Assembly: GCA_965223305.1 (NCBI GenBank) | Contig: CBDCWT010000085.1 | Span: forward strand, 1-64,000 | Reading direction: 5' to 3' | Source of the DNA: CBDCWT01 sp965223305 | GTDB lineage: Bacteria; Planctomycetota; Planctomycetia; Pirellulales; Pirellulaceae | DNA: 64,000 bases | Shown here: piece after piece, positions 1 to 8,688 of the stretch | Layout: each line of letters opens with the position of its first letter | Numbering within the stretch: the first letter of the stretch is position 1 | Position numbers and translations under genes: made by a program | The notes under the pieces: model-generated | What the model was told of the DNA's origin: nothing | The model's input: only the letters and a program-made list of their open reading frames with translations | Databases searched by the model: none

Positions 1-201
1 TTTTTCCTGACTTTTGTGCCCACCGCCCACCTTAATGGTCAGCACACCGTGTTCGGCCGCGTGATCGAGGGAATTGAAGTGCTCGCCGAAATCCAGCGAG
101 TGAGCCCTGGCTCGGCGAACAAAGGCGATCCCGACGTCATCGAGAAGGTGGAAGTGCTCCGCAAGCGCAACCACGAATACGAACCAAACAAGGTTAACTA
201 G
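1..201 (+). CDS. Peptidyl-prolyl cis-trans isomerase (cyclophilin type), C-terminal part
   Basis: The reading frame is open from base 1, so the gene begins outside the window. The visible 66 residues hold the typical cyclophilin C-terminal core: an F-V-P-T-A-H-L-N-G-Q-H-T-V-F-G-R-V run matching the family's L-D-G-x-H-V-F-G-x-V motif, then a helix (IEGIEVLAEIQ) and a strand that closes the barrel. Cyclophilins catalyse proline cis/trans isomerisation during folding. The signal that would tell cytoplasmic from periplasmic lies upstream. The tail after the barrel (KRNHEYEPNKVN) is short and charged. Confidence 0.9.
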   Translation, partial: FFLTFVPTAHLNGQHTVFGRVIEGIEVLAEIQRVSPGSANKGDPDVIEKVEVLRKRNHEYEPNKVN

Positions 202-398
202 CGCGAGCCAAAGTAGCAGGCTCACTCCGTGAGCCGTCCGCCACAGGCAGAGTAAACACGAAATCGATACGTGGGCAAACGGCTCGGCAGGAGCCTCGCC
301 CTCCCGAACGTCTTACATCGTTGTGGCAGTGGGCAGTCCACCAAACTCTGGCGAGTTCGGCTACCTGCAAATCAGCCGGAATGCGTTAGCATCCGGTT
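202..398. repeat. Intergenic block with three short repeat families
   Basis: This spacer between the cyclophilin gene and a convergent membrane gene carries three repeats that recur across the window. They are a palindrome-like unit at about 208-240 (GGCTCACTCCGTGAGCC core), a GGCTCGGCAGGAGCCTCGCC unit at 281-307, and a CCAAACTCTGGCGAGTTCGG unit at 341-364. No open frame looks coding. The first two could fold into hairpins and may act as bidirectional terminators, but they lack a clear T-run. Confidence 0.75.
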
Positions 399-1073
399 TC
401 ACTTGGCGTAGTCTGCGATCAGCTCGTAGTACACGCCGCCCATGCCATCAACTGGTTTGAGCCTGGGATCGACCCGTAGCGTTCCGGCCACGCGTCGTTT
501 TCGCATGCTGTAGTCGATCGACAAGGCGCCTTCCAGGGTGACTTCTACCATGTGGGTCAATTTGGGCTGCCCGCCAAAGCAGCAGGTGCCCAGGTCCGGC
601 ACGAGCACGAATCGCTTGATGCCATGCTTTTGAGCCCCTGGATAGATGTAGCCCTTGATGAAGATGCGTTTGCCGTCCAGATCCAGCACTTCGGGAGGCG
701 GTACATCGCGACCGTCGCTACGCGCCTTCAACGCGGAAAATGCGACTCGCTCATAGCCCTCCGGAACTTCTGTGGCGTAGATCACCGAGTGCGTGATCGT
801 CCCGCCGATGAAGACCATGCCGCACAGCAGAATTCCCAGGATGGCCGGCACCTTGCCCGTCAGCTCCTCTGGAAATCGGCGCACGCTGCGGTATCCCACA
901 ATCCCCAAAAAGAGCCCGATCAGCCCCAAGGAGAGGATCGCTGGAAACAGCAGGCCGACGAGCGAAATAAGACCGAGGAAGAGTGAGCTGACCGCCGCTT
1001 TGCTGACTGATCGATAGGGCTCAAACCCCGCTTCAGGTTGACTCACCATGTACGGAGACGTTTGCTCTTGCAT
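399..1073 (-). CDS. DUF4190-like membrane protein with a DUF3299-like C-terminal domain
   Basis: The protein has 224 residues from the ATG at 1073. That start is preferred over 1115 because AAAGG lies a few bases upstream and the extra residues look non-coding. The N-terminal third has two hydrophobic segments separated by a short turn (SSLFLGLISLVGLLFPAI and LIGLFLGIVGYRSVRR), then a third (AILGILLCGMVFIGGTIT), as in DUF4190 proteins. The C-terminal half contains LDLDGKRIFIKGYIYPG, VPDLGTCCFGG and a late beta-rich part, which resembles the DUF3299 pattern of a GYMxP strand followed by a CCFG cysteine pair. That pair could bind metal or be redox-active; this is an inference. It is last in a minus-strand operon with an ABC exporter, so it probably works with that transporter at the cell envelope. 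Confidence 0.6.
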   Translation of the reverse strand: MQEQTSPYMVSQPEAGFEPYRSVSKAAVSSLFLGLISLVGLLFPAILSLGLIGLFLGIVGYRSVRRFPEELTGKVPAILGILLCGMVFIGGTITHSVIYATEVPEGYERVAFSALKARSDGRDVPPPEVLDLDGKRIFIKGYIYPGAQKHGIKRFVLVPDLGTCCFGGQPKLTHMVEVTLEGALSIDYSMRKRRVAGTLRVDPRLKPVDGMGGVYYELIADYAK

Positions 1074-1165
1074 GTCATTGCCTTTGCATTGATGTGACAA
1101 AGCCAGCCGGGACAACCATTCGGGCCGGCTTTACTCCATCAATACGGCCGCTGGACGAGCTCGGT

Positions 1166-2332
1166 TCAATTCTTCTCTGGTGTGTCCGTCGCCGTCGAAC
1201 TGCTAAACGGAAAGAACGTGTTGGCCCGTTTGACGGCTGCGGGATCGATCTTCTCCAACTCGGCGATGTATTGCTGCGCTTCCGGCAGTGGGCACGCGCG
1301 TAGGTAGTTGATCACCGGCACCCGCACCCAACTTGATTTGTCGTCCGCTTGCTTGAACAGCTCGACTAGCCGCGGCATGACGGACCAATCTTCCCAGCGT
1401 GCTAGGTCCGGAATGACGAGGTCGGCCAGCTGCGGCCTCTGCAGCATCAGCCGGAGGGCCTCCAGAATCCGCTCCTTGGGAATAATGTCTGTCTCGCTTC
1501 CATGAAAACGCAAAGCCATGATCGCGGCGTATGTGTCCGCATACTCCGCCTTGCTGTCTTCCAGGAACAGCCTCTCGATCAACGGCATGCCTTCTTGGCC
1601 ACGCAACGTCAGATAGCATCCGATCATGGCATCCAATCCGGCCTTCATTTTGCGGTCGTTGGATTTCAACATCTCCTCCAGCAGCGGCAGATCTTCCTTT
1701 CCGCCGCAGACGCCGAGCATCGTCAGGTAGAGACGCCGGCGGCTGGCCGGGACGTCCGGGTTTCGAATCCAACTGACCAGTTGCGGGCGGTCCATCTGGG
1801 GCCGCAGTGCTTTGACCGCATCGTAAGAGGCTTTGGCGAATTCATCGTACGCGTCGCGCGCCAACATCTCGTCCTCGTCTTCCAAGTACTCTTGGAAAAA
1901 CGCCAGCCGTTCCTGACCTTCGCTGGGAAGTGCCAGCAACCTTGGCACATACTCTTTCGCACGTGCCGACACCTGCAGCGGAGTGGACCACATCACTTTA
2001 GGGGGATCGACTCCCATAATCAGAAACGATTGTCCCGGCTTGGCGTTGCCGAAGTAGATCGCGTCGATCTCTTGTGCAGGTTTCACTAGTCCTTCACCTT
2101 TGACTACGCGGGCGACTTTGAATTTTGCCTTGGGTACCTTGTTCGAAGTGCCTTCCACAGGCGCGGAGGTTTCGACCAGATCGGCGATGACCACCGCGTC
2201 CATCGAGCCGATCTCTTCGGTAAAGGTCTGAGACACCGCCGAACAGAATGGGCACGCGGCCAATGGTTGGCAGCATGCGAGCAACAGCATGGCGGCGATC
2301 ATGGCTCTGAAGACTGAATTTGCAGAGATCAT
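1166..2332 (-). CDS. Exported HEAT-repeat-like protein of unknown function
   Basis: The protein has 388 residues from the ATG at 2332; upstream in-frame codons add a non-conserved leader. It begins with a signal peptide (FRAMIAAMLLLACCQPLAAC) that ends in LAAC, which could be a lipobox or a type I site, followed by CPFCSAVSQTF with a CxxC pair. The middle has a beta-rich region (VVIADLVETSAP, AKFKVARVVKGEG) suggesting an OB-like or NTF2-like fold. The second half is helical with repeated aspartate-leucine-proline patterns like HEAT repeats (DLPLLEEMLKSNDRKMKAGL, SVMPRLVELFKQADDKSSW). It lies between the ABC permease and the DUF4190-like gene on the same strand. I do not recognise a specific function; an envelope-associated partner of the exporter is likely. 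Confidence 0.6.
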   Translation of the reverse strand: MISANSVFRAMIAAMLLLACCQPLAACPFCSAVSQTFTEEIGSMDAVVIADLVETSAPVEGTSNKVPKAKFKVARVVKGEGLVKPAQEIDAIYFGNAKPGQSFLIMGVDPPKVMWSTPLQVSARAKEYVPRLLALPSEGQERLAFFQEYLEDEDEMLARDAYDEFAKASYDAVKALRPQMDRPQLVSWIRNPDVPASRRRLYLTMLGVCGGKEDLPLLEEMLKSNDRKMKAGLDAMIGCYLTLRGQEGMPLIERLFLEDSKAEYADTYAAIMALRFHGSETDIIPKERILEALRLMLQRPQLADLVIPDLARWEDWSVMPRLVELFKQADDKSSWVRVPVINYLRACPLPEAQQYIAELEKIDPAAVKRANTFFPFSSSTATDTPEKN

Positions 2333-2425
2333 TTTTCCGTTCCTGGCAAAGAGGTAGGAAGGTCGGTGTGTGGATGGTCCATAGGACGGCTTACGTTTTG
2401 CAGGATCCACTGGGCCGGACAAAGC

Positions 2426-3910
2426 CTAGGCTCCCAGTGACTTGGCCACGTCCGTACGATAGGCGGCCAACGCCGGTAGGAACCCGACCAAGATCGCCAG
2501 GCAGACCAGCGCGGGCACCAGCAGCAACTCCGGCGATATCCATCCTATTATCGGGCCCAGCCCCAAAATCTCAACGTTTAGCGGGGGCGCGAAGTCAAAA
2601 AAACCGATCGACACGCCGGACCTGCGTTCAATCTCGCCGCTCGCCAGCCAGTTTATAGCGTGGCCACCAAGCCAGCCCGCCAACCCACCAGCCAAGGAGA
2701 GCAAGATCGACTCCAATAGAATCACCGCCATCACCGTCCCGCGGTTGGCACCCAGGGCCCGCATCACGGCGATCTCGCTCCGCCGGTCATTCATCGAGTT
2801 ATAGATGCTGACCAAAATGCTGATCCCCGAGACAACACAGATCAGCCCAGTCAGCGCAAGCAGTGCTAGTTGGATGGGGGTGACGATCAGGTCGAAGAGG
2901 TTGGTGATTTCGTGTATCGGCGCCACACACTGGGCGACCGGTCCCTCGCTGATCAAGTTGGGGAGGCGAAAGGCTACGAACGGATTGACCGTCTTGAGGA
3001 GAATTGCAGTGACCTCGCGGCGCGGAATCGGGAGCCGATCGCGACGCAGCGGCGAATGCGATTCGTGGTCGTGGTCCGATCCCTGCCCGATTTCTGCAGT
3101 CGGCGACGCCGACTCCGCCGAGGCCAAGGTCGGATCTCCATCCTCGGCTTCCTCCGCTAGAGGTTTAGCATGGTCGTCCATGAGATAGAAGCCTTCGATG
3201 TTGACGAAGGCTGCCCGGTCGTTGGGCGTTCCGGTCGGCGCCAGCACGCCGACGACCGTGAATTTCTGAGCGTGTCCCTCTCCCTCCGGATCGCCGTGAG
3301 ATGGCGAGATCCCGTCGCCCGTCTGCAAACCTAGTTCGCGAGCGACGGTGGCCCCGAGGACCGCTTCGAAATACCCATGCTCGTCGCTCCAGGTTTGGAA
3401 GTTGCGGCCCGACGAGAATTCGTAGAATCGGTCAGCCTCGGCCCCGAAGGTCAGTGCCTCGAACATGGCTGGTGTCGTTCCCACAACTCGAAATCGTCCC
3501 AGGTAGTCGCCCAGACAGAGGGGTATGACGAAATCGGTGAACTGGGCGTACTTGCCGTCCCGTCCCGTGTCCGTCGCTGCGGCCGCTGTCAGTGCCGCGG
3601 CGGAATGTCCGTACTCCTCGTCGCGGGCGTCGGCCGCGAGAAACTCGAGATAGTAGTCGTACGGAATATTCTCGACCGGCTCGCTGAGGTAGTAGACGGT
3701 GTTCAAAGTCAGCTGAAGCTTGCCCCCTTTTGCACCGACGATGAGGTTGTAGCCTAAGCCCGAGTTGTTCCGAAACGACTCGGCGACGATGCCGTGAACC
3801 GACAAGACGGCGACCACCATCATGACGCCCAGCGCCATCGAGAGGACGGTCAACAGAGAGGCCAGTCCACGTTGCTGAATGCTACGCCACGCGATCTTCC
3901 AGAGACTCAT
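2426..3910 (-). CDS. ABC transporter permease, MacB/FtsX-type
   Basis: The protein has 494 residues. It starts with an N-terminal membrane helix typical of MacB/LolC-like permeases (GLASLLTVLSMALGVMMVV), then a large periplasmic domain of about 280 residues (the MacB_PCD type), then an FtsX domain with three helices near the C-terminus. The FtsX part shows the usual NDRRSEIAVMRALGANRGTV motif after the second helix. A histidine/aspartate-rich stretch (GSDHDHESHSPLRRDR, about residue 285) sits in the periplasmic part and could bind metal; this is speculative. The partner ATPase is encoded upstream at 4320-4994. Such pairs drive mechanotransmission or lipoprotein/peptide export rather than import. 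The start at 3910 has no strong ribosome site. Confidence 0.85.
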   Translation of the reverse strand: MSLWKIAWRSIQQRGLASLLTVLSMALGVMMVVAVLSVHGIVAESFRNNSGLGYNLIVGAKGGKLQLTLNTVYYLSEPVENIPYDYYLEFLAADARDEEYGHSAAALTAAAATDTGRDGKYAQFTDFVIPLCLGDYLGRFRVVGTTPAMFEALTFGAEADRFYEFSSGRNFQTWSDEHGYFEAVLGATVARELGLQTGDGISPSHGDPEGEGHAQKFTVVGVLAPTGTPNDRAAFVNIEGFYLMDDHAKPLAEEAEDGDPTLASAESASPTAEIGQGSDHDHESHSPLRRDRLPIPRREVTAILLKTVNPFVAFRLPNLISEGPVAQCVAPIHEITNLFDLIVTPIQLALLALTGLICVVSGISILVSIYNSMNDRRSEIAVMRALGANRGTVMAVILLESILLSLAGGLAGWLGGHAINWLASGEIERRSGVSIGFFDFAPPLNVEILGLGPIIGWISPELLLVPALVCLAILVGFLPALAAYRTDVAKSLGA

Positions 3911-4319
3911 GAGTGACTGCCGTATGTGTCCTTAGCTCAAGAGGGTGTCTTCCAAACTCCGAAACAAGCCGTGCAGACGCCTGACCCACTCTCCCAAGAG
4001 GTCGTGCAGCTTTTATGTTTTATGCTTCACGATTAAGCAAACCTGCGGACATCGACTTCACCCTCCCGCTCGGAGGCTGTGCAGCTTACTTTTCATCCAA
4101 TCCGCCAAACTCTGGCGAGTTCGGCTACGCTCCAAATCAGCCGCTGGGCGTTAGCCCACGGTTTCCCAGCAAACCGACGCGTAGCGTCGGGGAGGGCTCC
4201 CCCCTCACCGGCCCTCGGGCCGACTCTCCCCGAGGGGAGAGTGACGAAACAAAAAATCACGCACCAACTTAAAAGCTGTACAGCCTCCCAAGCGGGAGAG
4301 GTTCATGGATTGCCGCCAC
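3911..4319. repeat. Repeat-rich spacer between ABC permease and ATPase genes
   Basis: No gene was found in this 400-base spacer inside an otherwise tight operon. It contains the CCAAACTCTGGCGAGTTCGG unit (4105-4128), a GGGCGTTAGCCCACGGTTTC unit (about 4146-4165) and an inverted copy of the 'CTCTCCCC...GGGGAGAG' double palindrome (4200-4244). A 'gaggctgtgcagctt' stretch near 4073-4087 recurs in altered form near 4272 ('aaaagctgtacagcctccc'), inverted. These look like inserted repetitive elements that have separated two co-transcribed genes. Confidence 0.7.
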
Positions 4320-4994
4320 CTAATTGGCGGCCGTACCGACTTGGTTGATCTCCTCAAGGTGTTCTACGCGGTCGAACTGCTCGGCAACTTCTGTGGCGTG
4401 AGTGACCATCAGCAAGGCGATCTCTTCGTCGCGACACGACTCGCGGATCAGGTCCACAATGTTCTGTTGGTTGGCCGGATCGACATTCGCGGTCGGTTCA
4501 TCTGCCAGCAGCAGACGGGGGCGATTGGCCAGCGCGCGGGCGACCGCGACGCGTTGTTGTTCTCCGACGGACATGCTCGTCGGCCGGTGCTGGGCACGGT
4601 GGCTCAACCCGATTCGGTCGAGCAGGTTCTTCGCGCGAGTCACGTCGCGACGGCGGCTGGCAAACGTCATTCCCAGCAGTACGTTCTCGAGGGCGGTAAA
4701 GCCCGGAAGCAAATTGAAGGTTTGGAAGACGTATCCCATTTTGGCGGCTCGGAAGCGATCGCAACCCGGCTCGGACAGCCGCGTGATGTCGACACCGTCG
4801 ATTGTAATTGTCCCGGCGTCAGCACGGCTGATGCCGGCAATGACATGGAGCAAGGTGGTTTTGCCACAGCCGCTGCGGCCGACAAGCACCACCTGTTCGG
4901 CGGGCTGCACCCGCAGCGCCGGCAGGTCGAGTATGGGAAGCGGACTTCCGTTGGCTTGGATGTACGATTTCTTGACGGAAGCAAGTTCCAGCAT
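4320..4994 (-). CDS. ABC transporter ATP-binding protein, LolD/MacB type
   Basis: The protein has 224 residues from the ATG at 4994. A TTG five codons upstream (5009) is the alternative, and neither has a strong ribosome site. It holds a full set of nucleotide-binding motifs: Walker A GRSGCGKTT (about 38-46), a Q-loop in GYVFQTFNLLPGFTALENV, signature MSVGEQQRVAVARAL, Walker B LLLADEPTANVD and the H-loop VTHATE. The 'NLLPGFTALENV' wording and the compact size place it with the LolD/FtsE/MacB ATPases. It would energise the FtsX-type permease encoded downstream at 2426-3910, in the same transcription unit despite the repeat-filled spacer. Confidence 0.9.
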   Translation of the reverse strand: MLELASVKKSYIQANGSPLPILDLPALRVQPAEQVVLVGRSGCGKTTLLHVIAGISRADAGTITIDGVDITRLSEPGCDRFRAAKMGYVFQTFNLLPGFTALENVLLGMTFASRRRDVTRAKNLLDRIGLSHRAQHRPTSMSVGEQQRVAVARALANRPRLLLADEPTANVDPANQQNIVDLIRESCRDEEIALLMVTHATEVAEQFDRVEHLEEINQVGTAAN

Positions 4995-5506
4995 TGGCGC
5001 GAAGTCCAAGTGGGATCTCAGCAGCCTGTGAATGGCGGCCCTTCCGAGGCGCTTAGGCGGCCTGCACAGGGATCAAACGAACCACCTTACTGCTTCGTAC
5101 CGCCAGCGCGAAGTCCGGCGATCTGCTGCTGCCTTTACGTGGTCAGTTCCAAGCCGGTTCGTGTCCTCTAGCCCGGATTATTCATGAAGATCGTGGCGAG
5201 AGGTTGTAAGTACGTTCGTGGCAAGGAAGGCGGAGGTTGGTCTGTAGCGGGGGTGCTGAGCCGCGCTTGATTCAAAAACACCCTTCGGGTAGCATGCACA
5301 CCCCCCTATGGATCCTAGGATCCCCAACGGATCGTCATTCTCCGGGGGGCGCCCACTGGACGGGCAGCGGTGACCTGGCCGCGCTCATCATGGTTTTGGC
5401 ACTCATGAGCCATGGGCGCTTTGTCGTTTGTGGCGACCTCAACAGGGTTCGACCCAGTAGCAGCATCCTGATTTCTCCGAAGTGCCAATTGGGGAATGAG
5501 CAGCAT
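4995..5506. other. Spacer of about 500 bases, no gene seen
   Basis: This lies between the divergent ABC ATPase and flavoprotein genes and should hold both promoters. Long open frames here are antisense or extension frames with no recognisable protein pattern. A short palindrome, GGATCCTAGGATCC, lies at 5310-5323. No clear promoter boxes were identified. Confidence 0.5.
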
Positions 5507-6952
5507 GTGAGCGAAGCTTTGTCGGGCGCAGTCGATCCACAGCAACGGAAGTTCGTCATCATCGGCGCCGGTCCGGCTGGTCTCACCGCCGGATACCAGT
5601 TGAGTAAGGCGGGCCACCCACCCACGGTCGTCGAGAAGACTAATAACATTGGCGGTCTAGCTCGGACAGACAACTATAAGGGCTACTATTTCGACATGGG
5701 TGGACATCGGTTCTTTACCAAGTCCAAACCCGTGTTCGACATGTGGCAGGAAGTGCTGTCGGACGACTTCCTGAAACGCCCTCGCCTGTCGCGAATCTAC
5801 TATCGGCAGAAGTTCTTCGACTATCCCCTCAAACCGCTCAACGCTTTGAAGGGATTGGGCTTGGTCGAAACCTGCCGGGTCATCACCAGCTACGGGCGAT
5901 GGAAGCTCTTCCCGTACCGCAACGTGGAGACGTTCGAGCAATGGGTCACGAACCGGTTCGGTAAGCGATTGTTCGAAGTGTTTTTCAAGAGCTATACGGA
6001 AAAGGTGTGGGGCATCTCGTGCCAGGAACTACGCGCGGAGTGGGCGGCGCAACGAATCAAGGACCTGTCGTTGCTCAGCGCGTTGATCAACATGTTCTAC
6101 AAGCCCAAGGTGAAAATCCGCACGCTGATCGAAGAGTTCCACTATCCCCGCCGCGGCCCCGGCATGCTCTGGCAAAAAGTGACCGAGCTGATCGGCCAGG
6201 CCGGAGGAACGGTCCACATGAACGCCGATGTGGTTCGGGTCGACTGGACTGGCAAGCGTATCGACCGAATCCACATTCAGCAAAACGGCGAAACGAAAGC
6301 GATTGAGGGGACAGACTTTATTTCCAGCATGCCCGTCAGCGAGTTGGCGGGGATGCTCCATCCTAGCCCAGCGGAAGATGTGCTCGAGGCCAGTGCACGG
6401 TTGCACTATCGTGACTTTCTGACAGTCTGCCTGATCGTCAATGAGAAGGAGATGTTCCCTGACAATTGGATCTACGTTCACGAACCAAGTGTCGAGGTCG
6501 CACGAATCCAAAACTACAAGAACTGGAGCCCGGAGATGGTTCCAGATCAAGAGAAGAGCGCGCTCGGCTTGGAGTACTTCTGTAATGAAGGGGACGAGCT
6601 CTGGACCCGTCCGGATGAAGAGCTGGTCGAGCAGGGCAAGCAGGAGCTTGAGCGGATCGGCTTAGCTCGTGCCGCGGACATCGAAGACGGCTGTGTGTTT
6701 CGCGTTCCCCGCGCCTATCCAGTCTATGATTCTGAGTATCGTGCCTACCTCGATCGCATCCGGGAAACGGTCGACGGGTTCGAGAACCTGCAGACGATCG
6801 GCCGCAACGGTCTGCACCAGTACAACAACCAGGATCACGCGATGCTGACCGCAATGTACGCTGTCCAAAATGCGCTGTACGACGACGACGTCGATCTGTG
6901 GAGCGTGAATGTGGATCAGGAGTACATTGAAGAGGTCCGCGAAGAGGAATAG
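5507..6952 (+). CDS. FAD-dependent oxidoreductase, protoporphyrinogen-oxidase/UDP-galactopyranose-mutase-like
   Basis: The protein has 481 residues from a GTG at 5507, with GGGGAA about 11 bases upstream. The frame extends back to 5237, but that part looks non-coding. The dinucleotide-binding motif VIIGAGPAGLTAGYQLSKAG is followed by the GGLARTD and FDMGGHRFFTKS segments typical of UGM-like and carotenoid-isomerase-like amine oxidases. It ends with the second FAD contact in TIGRNGLHQYNNQDHAML. Such proteins often sit in bacterial glycan clusters, where they act on a nucleotide-sugar or lipid-linked sugar. The following genes are glycosyltransferases, which supports a glycan role here. A carotenoid or porphyrin substrate cannot be excluded. 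Confidence 0.8.
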   Translation: MSEALSGAVDPQQRKFVIIGAGPAGLTAGYQLSKAGHPPTVVEKTNNIGGLARTDNYKGYYFDMGGHRFFTKSKPVFDMWQEVLSDDFLKRPRLSRIYYRQKFFDYPLKPLNALKGLGLVETCRVITSYGRWKLFPYRNVETFEQWVTNRFGKRLFEVFFKSYTEKVWGISCQELRAEWAAQRIKDLSLLSALINMFYKPKVKIRTLIEEFHYPRRGPGMLWQKVTELIGQAGGTVHMNADVVRVDWTGKRIDRIHIQQNGETKAIEGTDFISSMPVSELAGMLHPSPAEDVLEASARLHYRDFLTVCLIVNEKEMFPDNWIYVHEPSVEVARIQNYKNWSPEMVPDQEKSALGLEYFCNEGDELWTRPDEELVEQGKQELERIGLARAADIEDGCVFRVPRAYPVYDSEYRAYLDRIRETVDGFENLQTIGRNGLHQYNNQDHAMLTAMYAVQNALYDDDVDLWSVNVDQEYIEEVREEE

Positions 6953-7090
6953 CGAGCCGGTCCCGCACGCCAAAGTAGTAGGCACACTCCGTGTGCCGTA
7001 ACCCTCTTACTCGGCAGTAAGCATACTCCGTGCGCAACCGGCCTTCACAAAGGGGCGGACGGCACGCGGAGCGTGCCTGCTACCTTGCCC
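6953..7090. repeat. Convergent spacer with GGCACACTCCGTGTGCC repeats
   Basis: The spacer between convergent genes holds AGTAGGCACACTCCGTGTGC (from 6977), a related 'gcatactccgtgcgc' unit (7021-7035) and an inverted 'ggcacgcggagcgtgcctgc' unit (7051-7070). The same family recurs near 208, 14347, 58498 and 59220. The inner parts are self-complementary, so a terminator role for both genes is possible. Confidence 0.7.
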
Positions 7091-8401
7091 TCAGGCTCGG
7101 GTCATTCCGGCCAGAATTCCGTGCACGGGCCCGGTCAGTGTTCCGGTCTTCTCCTGTCTGCGCAGCCCCACCATCAGGAAGCCGAGAATCGCAATCAAGG
7201 CCCATACCTGGTGCGAGACAAGCAGCTGCCACCAGAGTGAGGACGAGATGTCGCCGGGGATCCACCCGAGCCGTTTCATGACCAGCATCGAAGACGGGCC
7301 GGGCACCAGGAATAACAGCGACGTGGCGACGATTCCCCAAGTCCAGAGACGACGGCGCTCGTCGAGTGCTGCGACGGCGCCTGCGATCGGTATCGCTAAC
7401 AGCAAGGCGTCATAGTGATAGTGGTACGCACCGAGTAACGATAAGACACAGACTGCGCCGGAGGCAATGAGGTCCCCGGTCGGTTTCGCTCGCGTCCAAA
7501 TCATAGCGCTCATAGCCATAAATGTCACAAAGCCCAATCCGAGCACGATGTTGGAAACGGCGCGACCATCCGCAACGAAACAGAACAGCAGGGCGTGCAG
7601 ATTGATCAGGTTGTAACGAGCGTCTTGGCTGAACAAGTTCCCCTCTTCGGCGTGACCGGCCACGTAAGTAACGCGTGGCATCCAAAGATCCCAGGTTTCG
7701 GCAATGCTGACTCCGGCGATCATCAGTCTCAGATACCCGATTGCGTAGACGGCTGCCAACGTCACCAGTCCAATCCACATCGCTCGCCAGTTGCGGTTGA
7801 GGACGTAGTACAGGAAGAACGGAGCGCCGATCTGTGGCTTGAATGCGGCGGCAAGTCCGACCAAGATGCCGGCGCAAGTCATATGCCCTGCCCTCAGGCA
7901 ACAAACCGAAAGAACGCCGCAGGCTACCGAGGGGATGCTCGATTGGCCCGAACTGAGCCCGGTCGCAGTCGAGGCCAGTCCGATCAGCAATCCCACTAGA
8001 AACAGCCCCTTGGTTTCACTCCACCGCAAGCGCGCAGCAGCCACCAGCGCAGCCGTTTGCAGCATCACCAGCAGCACGCCAAAGATCCGCCACACCACAC
8101 AAGCGGCCGACCACGGCATGACCGCGACCGGCGCCAACAGCACCGAGTTAGAGATCGGATAGATCAGGGTGTCGTGGTGCCTGAGTCGGGAACCCGTCGA
8201 TGCAAGCAGCTTGTCGACCTCATGCCCGTCATAGGGTTGGATGCCTGCGGCCCAGGCGCGTGCTTGTGCGTAGACCGGTGCGAAATCATACGGGGTCAGG
8301 ATTGAACGGAATGGACCGCGGACAGCGAATTTCACGACTGCGAGAGCCAAAAAGATGATTGCGAGGTTGCGCAATGTGAGGAAGGAGTTACGGGAAATCA
8401 T
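7091..8401 (-). CDS. Polytopic membrane glycosyltransferase, GT87/DUF2029 family
   Basis: The protein has 436 residues with about ten hydrophobic segments. After the first helix lies the family hallmark DFAPVYAQARAWAAGIQPYDG, shortened here as D-F-x-x-V-Y-x-Q-A-x-A-W...G-x-x-P-Y. In GT87 enzymes this acidic residue lies at the start of the first external loop and is thought to be catalytic. GT87 enzymes use polyprenyl-phosphate sugars on the outer face of the membrane. The gene is convergent with the flavoprotein gene and divergent from a GT2 gene. A 287-base spacer upstream (8402-8688) should hold both promoters; no boxes were identified. Confidence 0.75.
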   Translation of the reverse strand: MISRNSFLTLRNLAIIFLALAVVKFAVRGPFRSILTPYDFAPVYAQARAWAAGIQPYDGHEVDKLLASTGSRLRHHDTLIYPISNSVLLAPVAVMPWSAACVVWRIFGVLLVMLQTAALVAAARLRWSETKGLFLVGLLIGLASTATGLSSGQSSIPSVACGVLSVCCLRAGHMTCAGILVGLAAAFKPQIGAPFFLYYVLNRNWRAMWIGLVTLAAVYAIGYLRLMIAGVSIAETWDLWMPRVTYVAGHAEEGNLFSQDARYNLINLHALLFCFVADGRAVSNIVLGLGFVTFMAMSAMIWTRAKPTGDLIASGAVCVLSLLGAYHYHYDALLLAIPIAGAVAALDERRRLWTWGIVATSLLFLVPGPSSMLVMKRLGWIPGDISSSLWWQLLVSHQVWALIAILGFLMVGLRRQEKTGTLTGPVHGILAGMTRA

Positions 8402-8688
8402 ACGATAAACCTAACTTTTACAGTCGTAGTAAACGCTGTTCTAGAAGCGATTTACGTTTAGGGGCGGCGTTGTGGGTCACTTAAAATGGGTTGAAGACTC
8501 CACGTTTTCAGTTAACCTGGAAGTTCATGAGAGGCCGCCGCACTCGGAACAGAGGTTCATTATGACCGGCGTCGGCGACGGATCGCAGTCTTCGTAAGTT
8601 TACCACGCTCCTTTGGCCCTGCGGAGTCTTTTGCTTGCGTCTCTTGCGAGCCTGAGACGTCTGTCCGTCCGTCATACTAGAGGCACCT

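Noticed and set aside
4305..5171. Long plus-strand frame of 288 codons
   Set aside because: It is antisense to the ABC ATPase gene, whose motifs are unambiguous.
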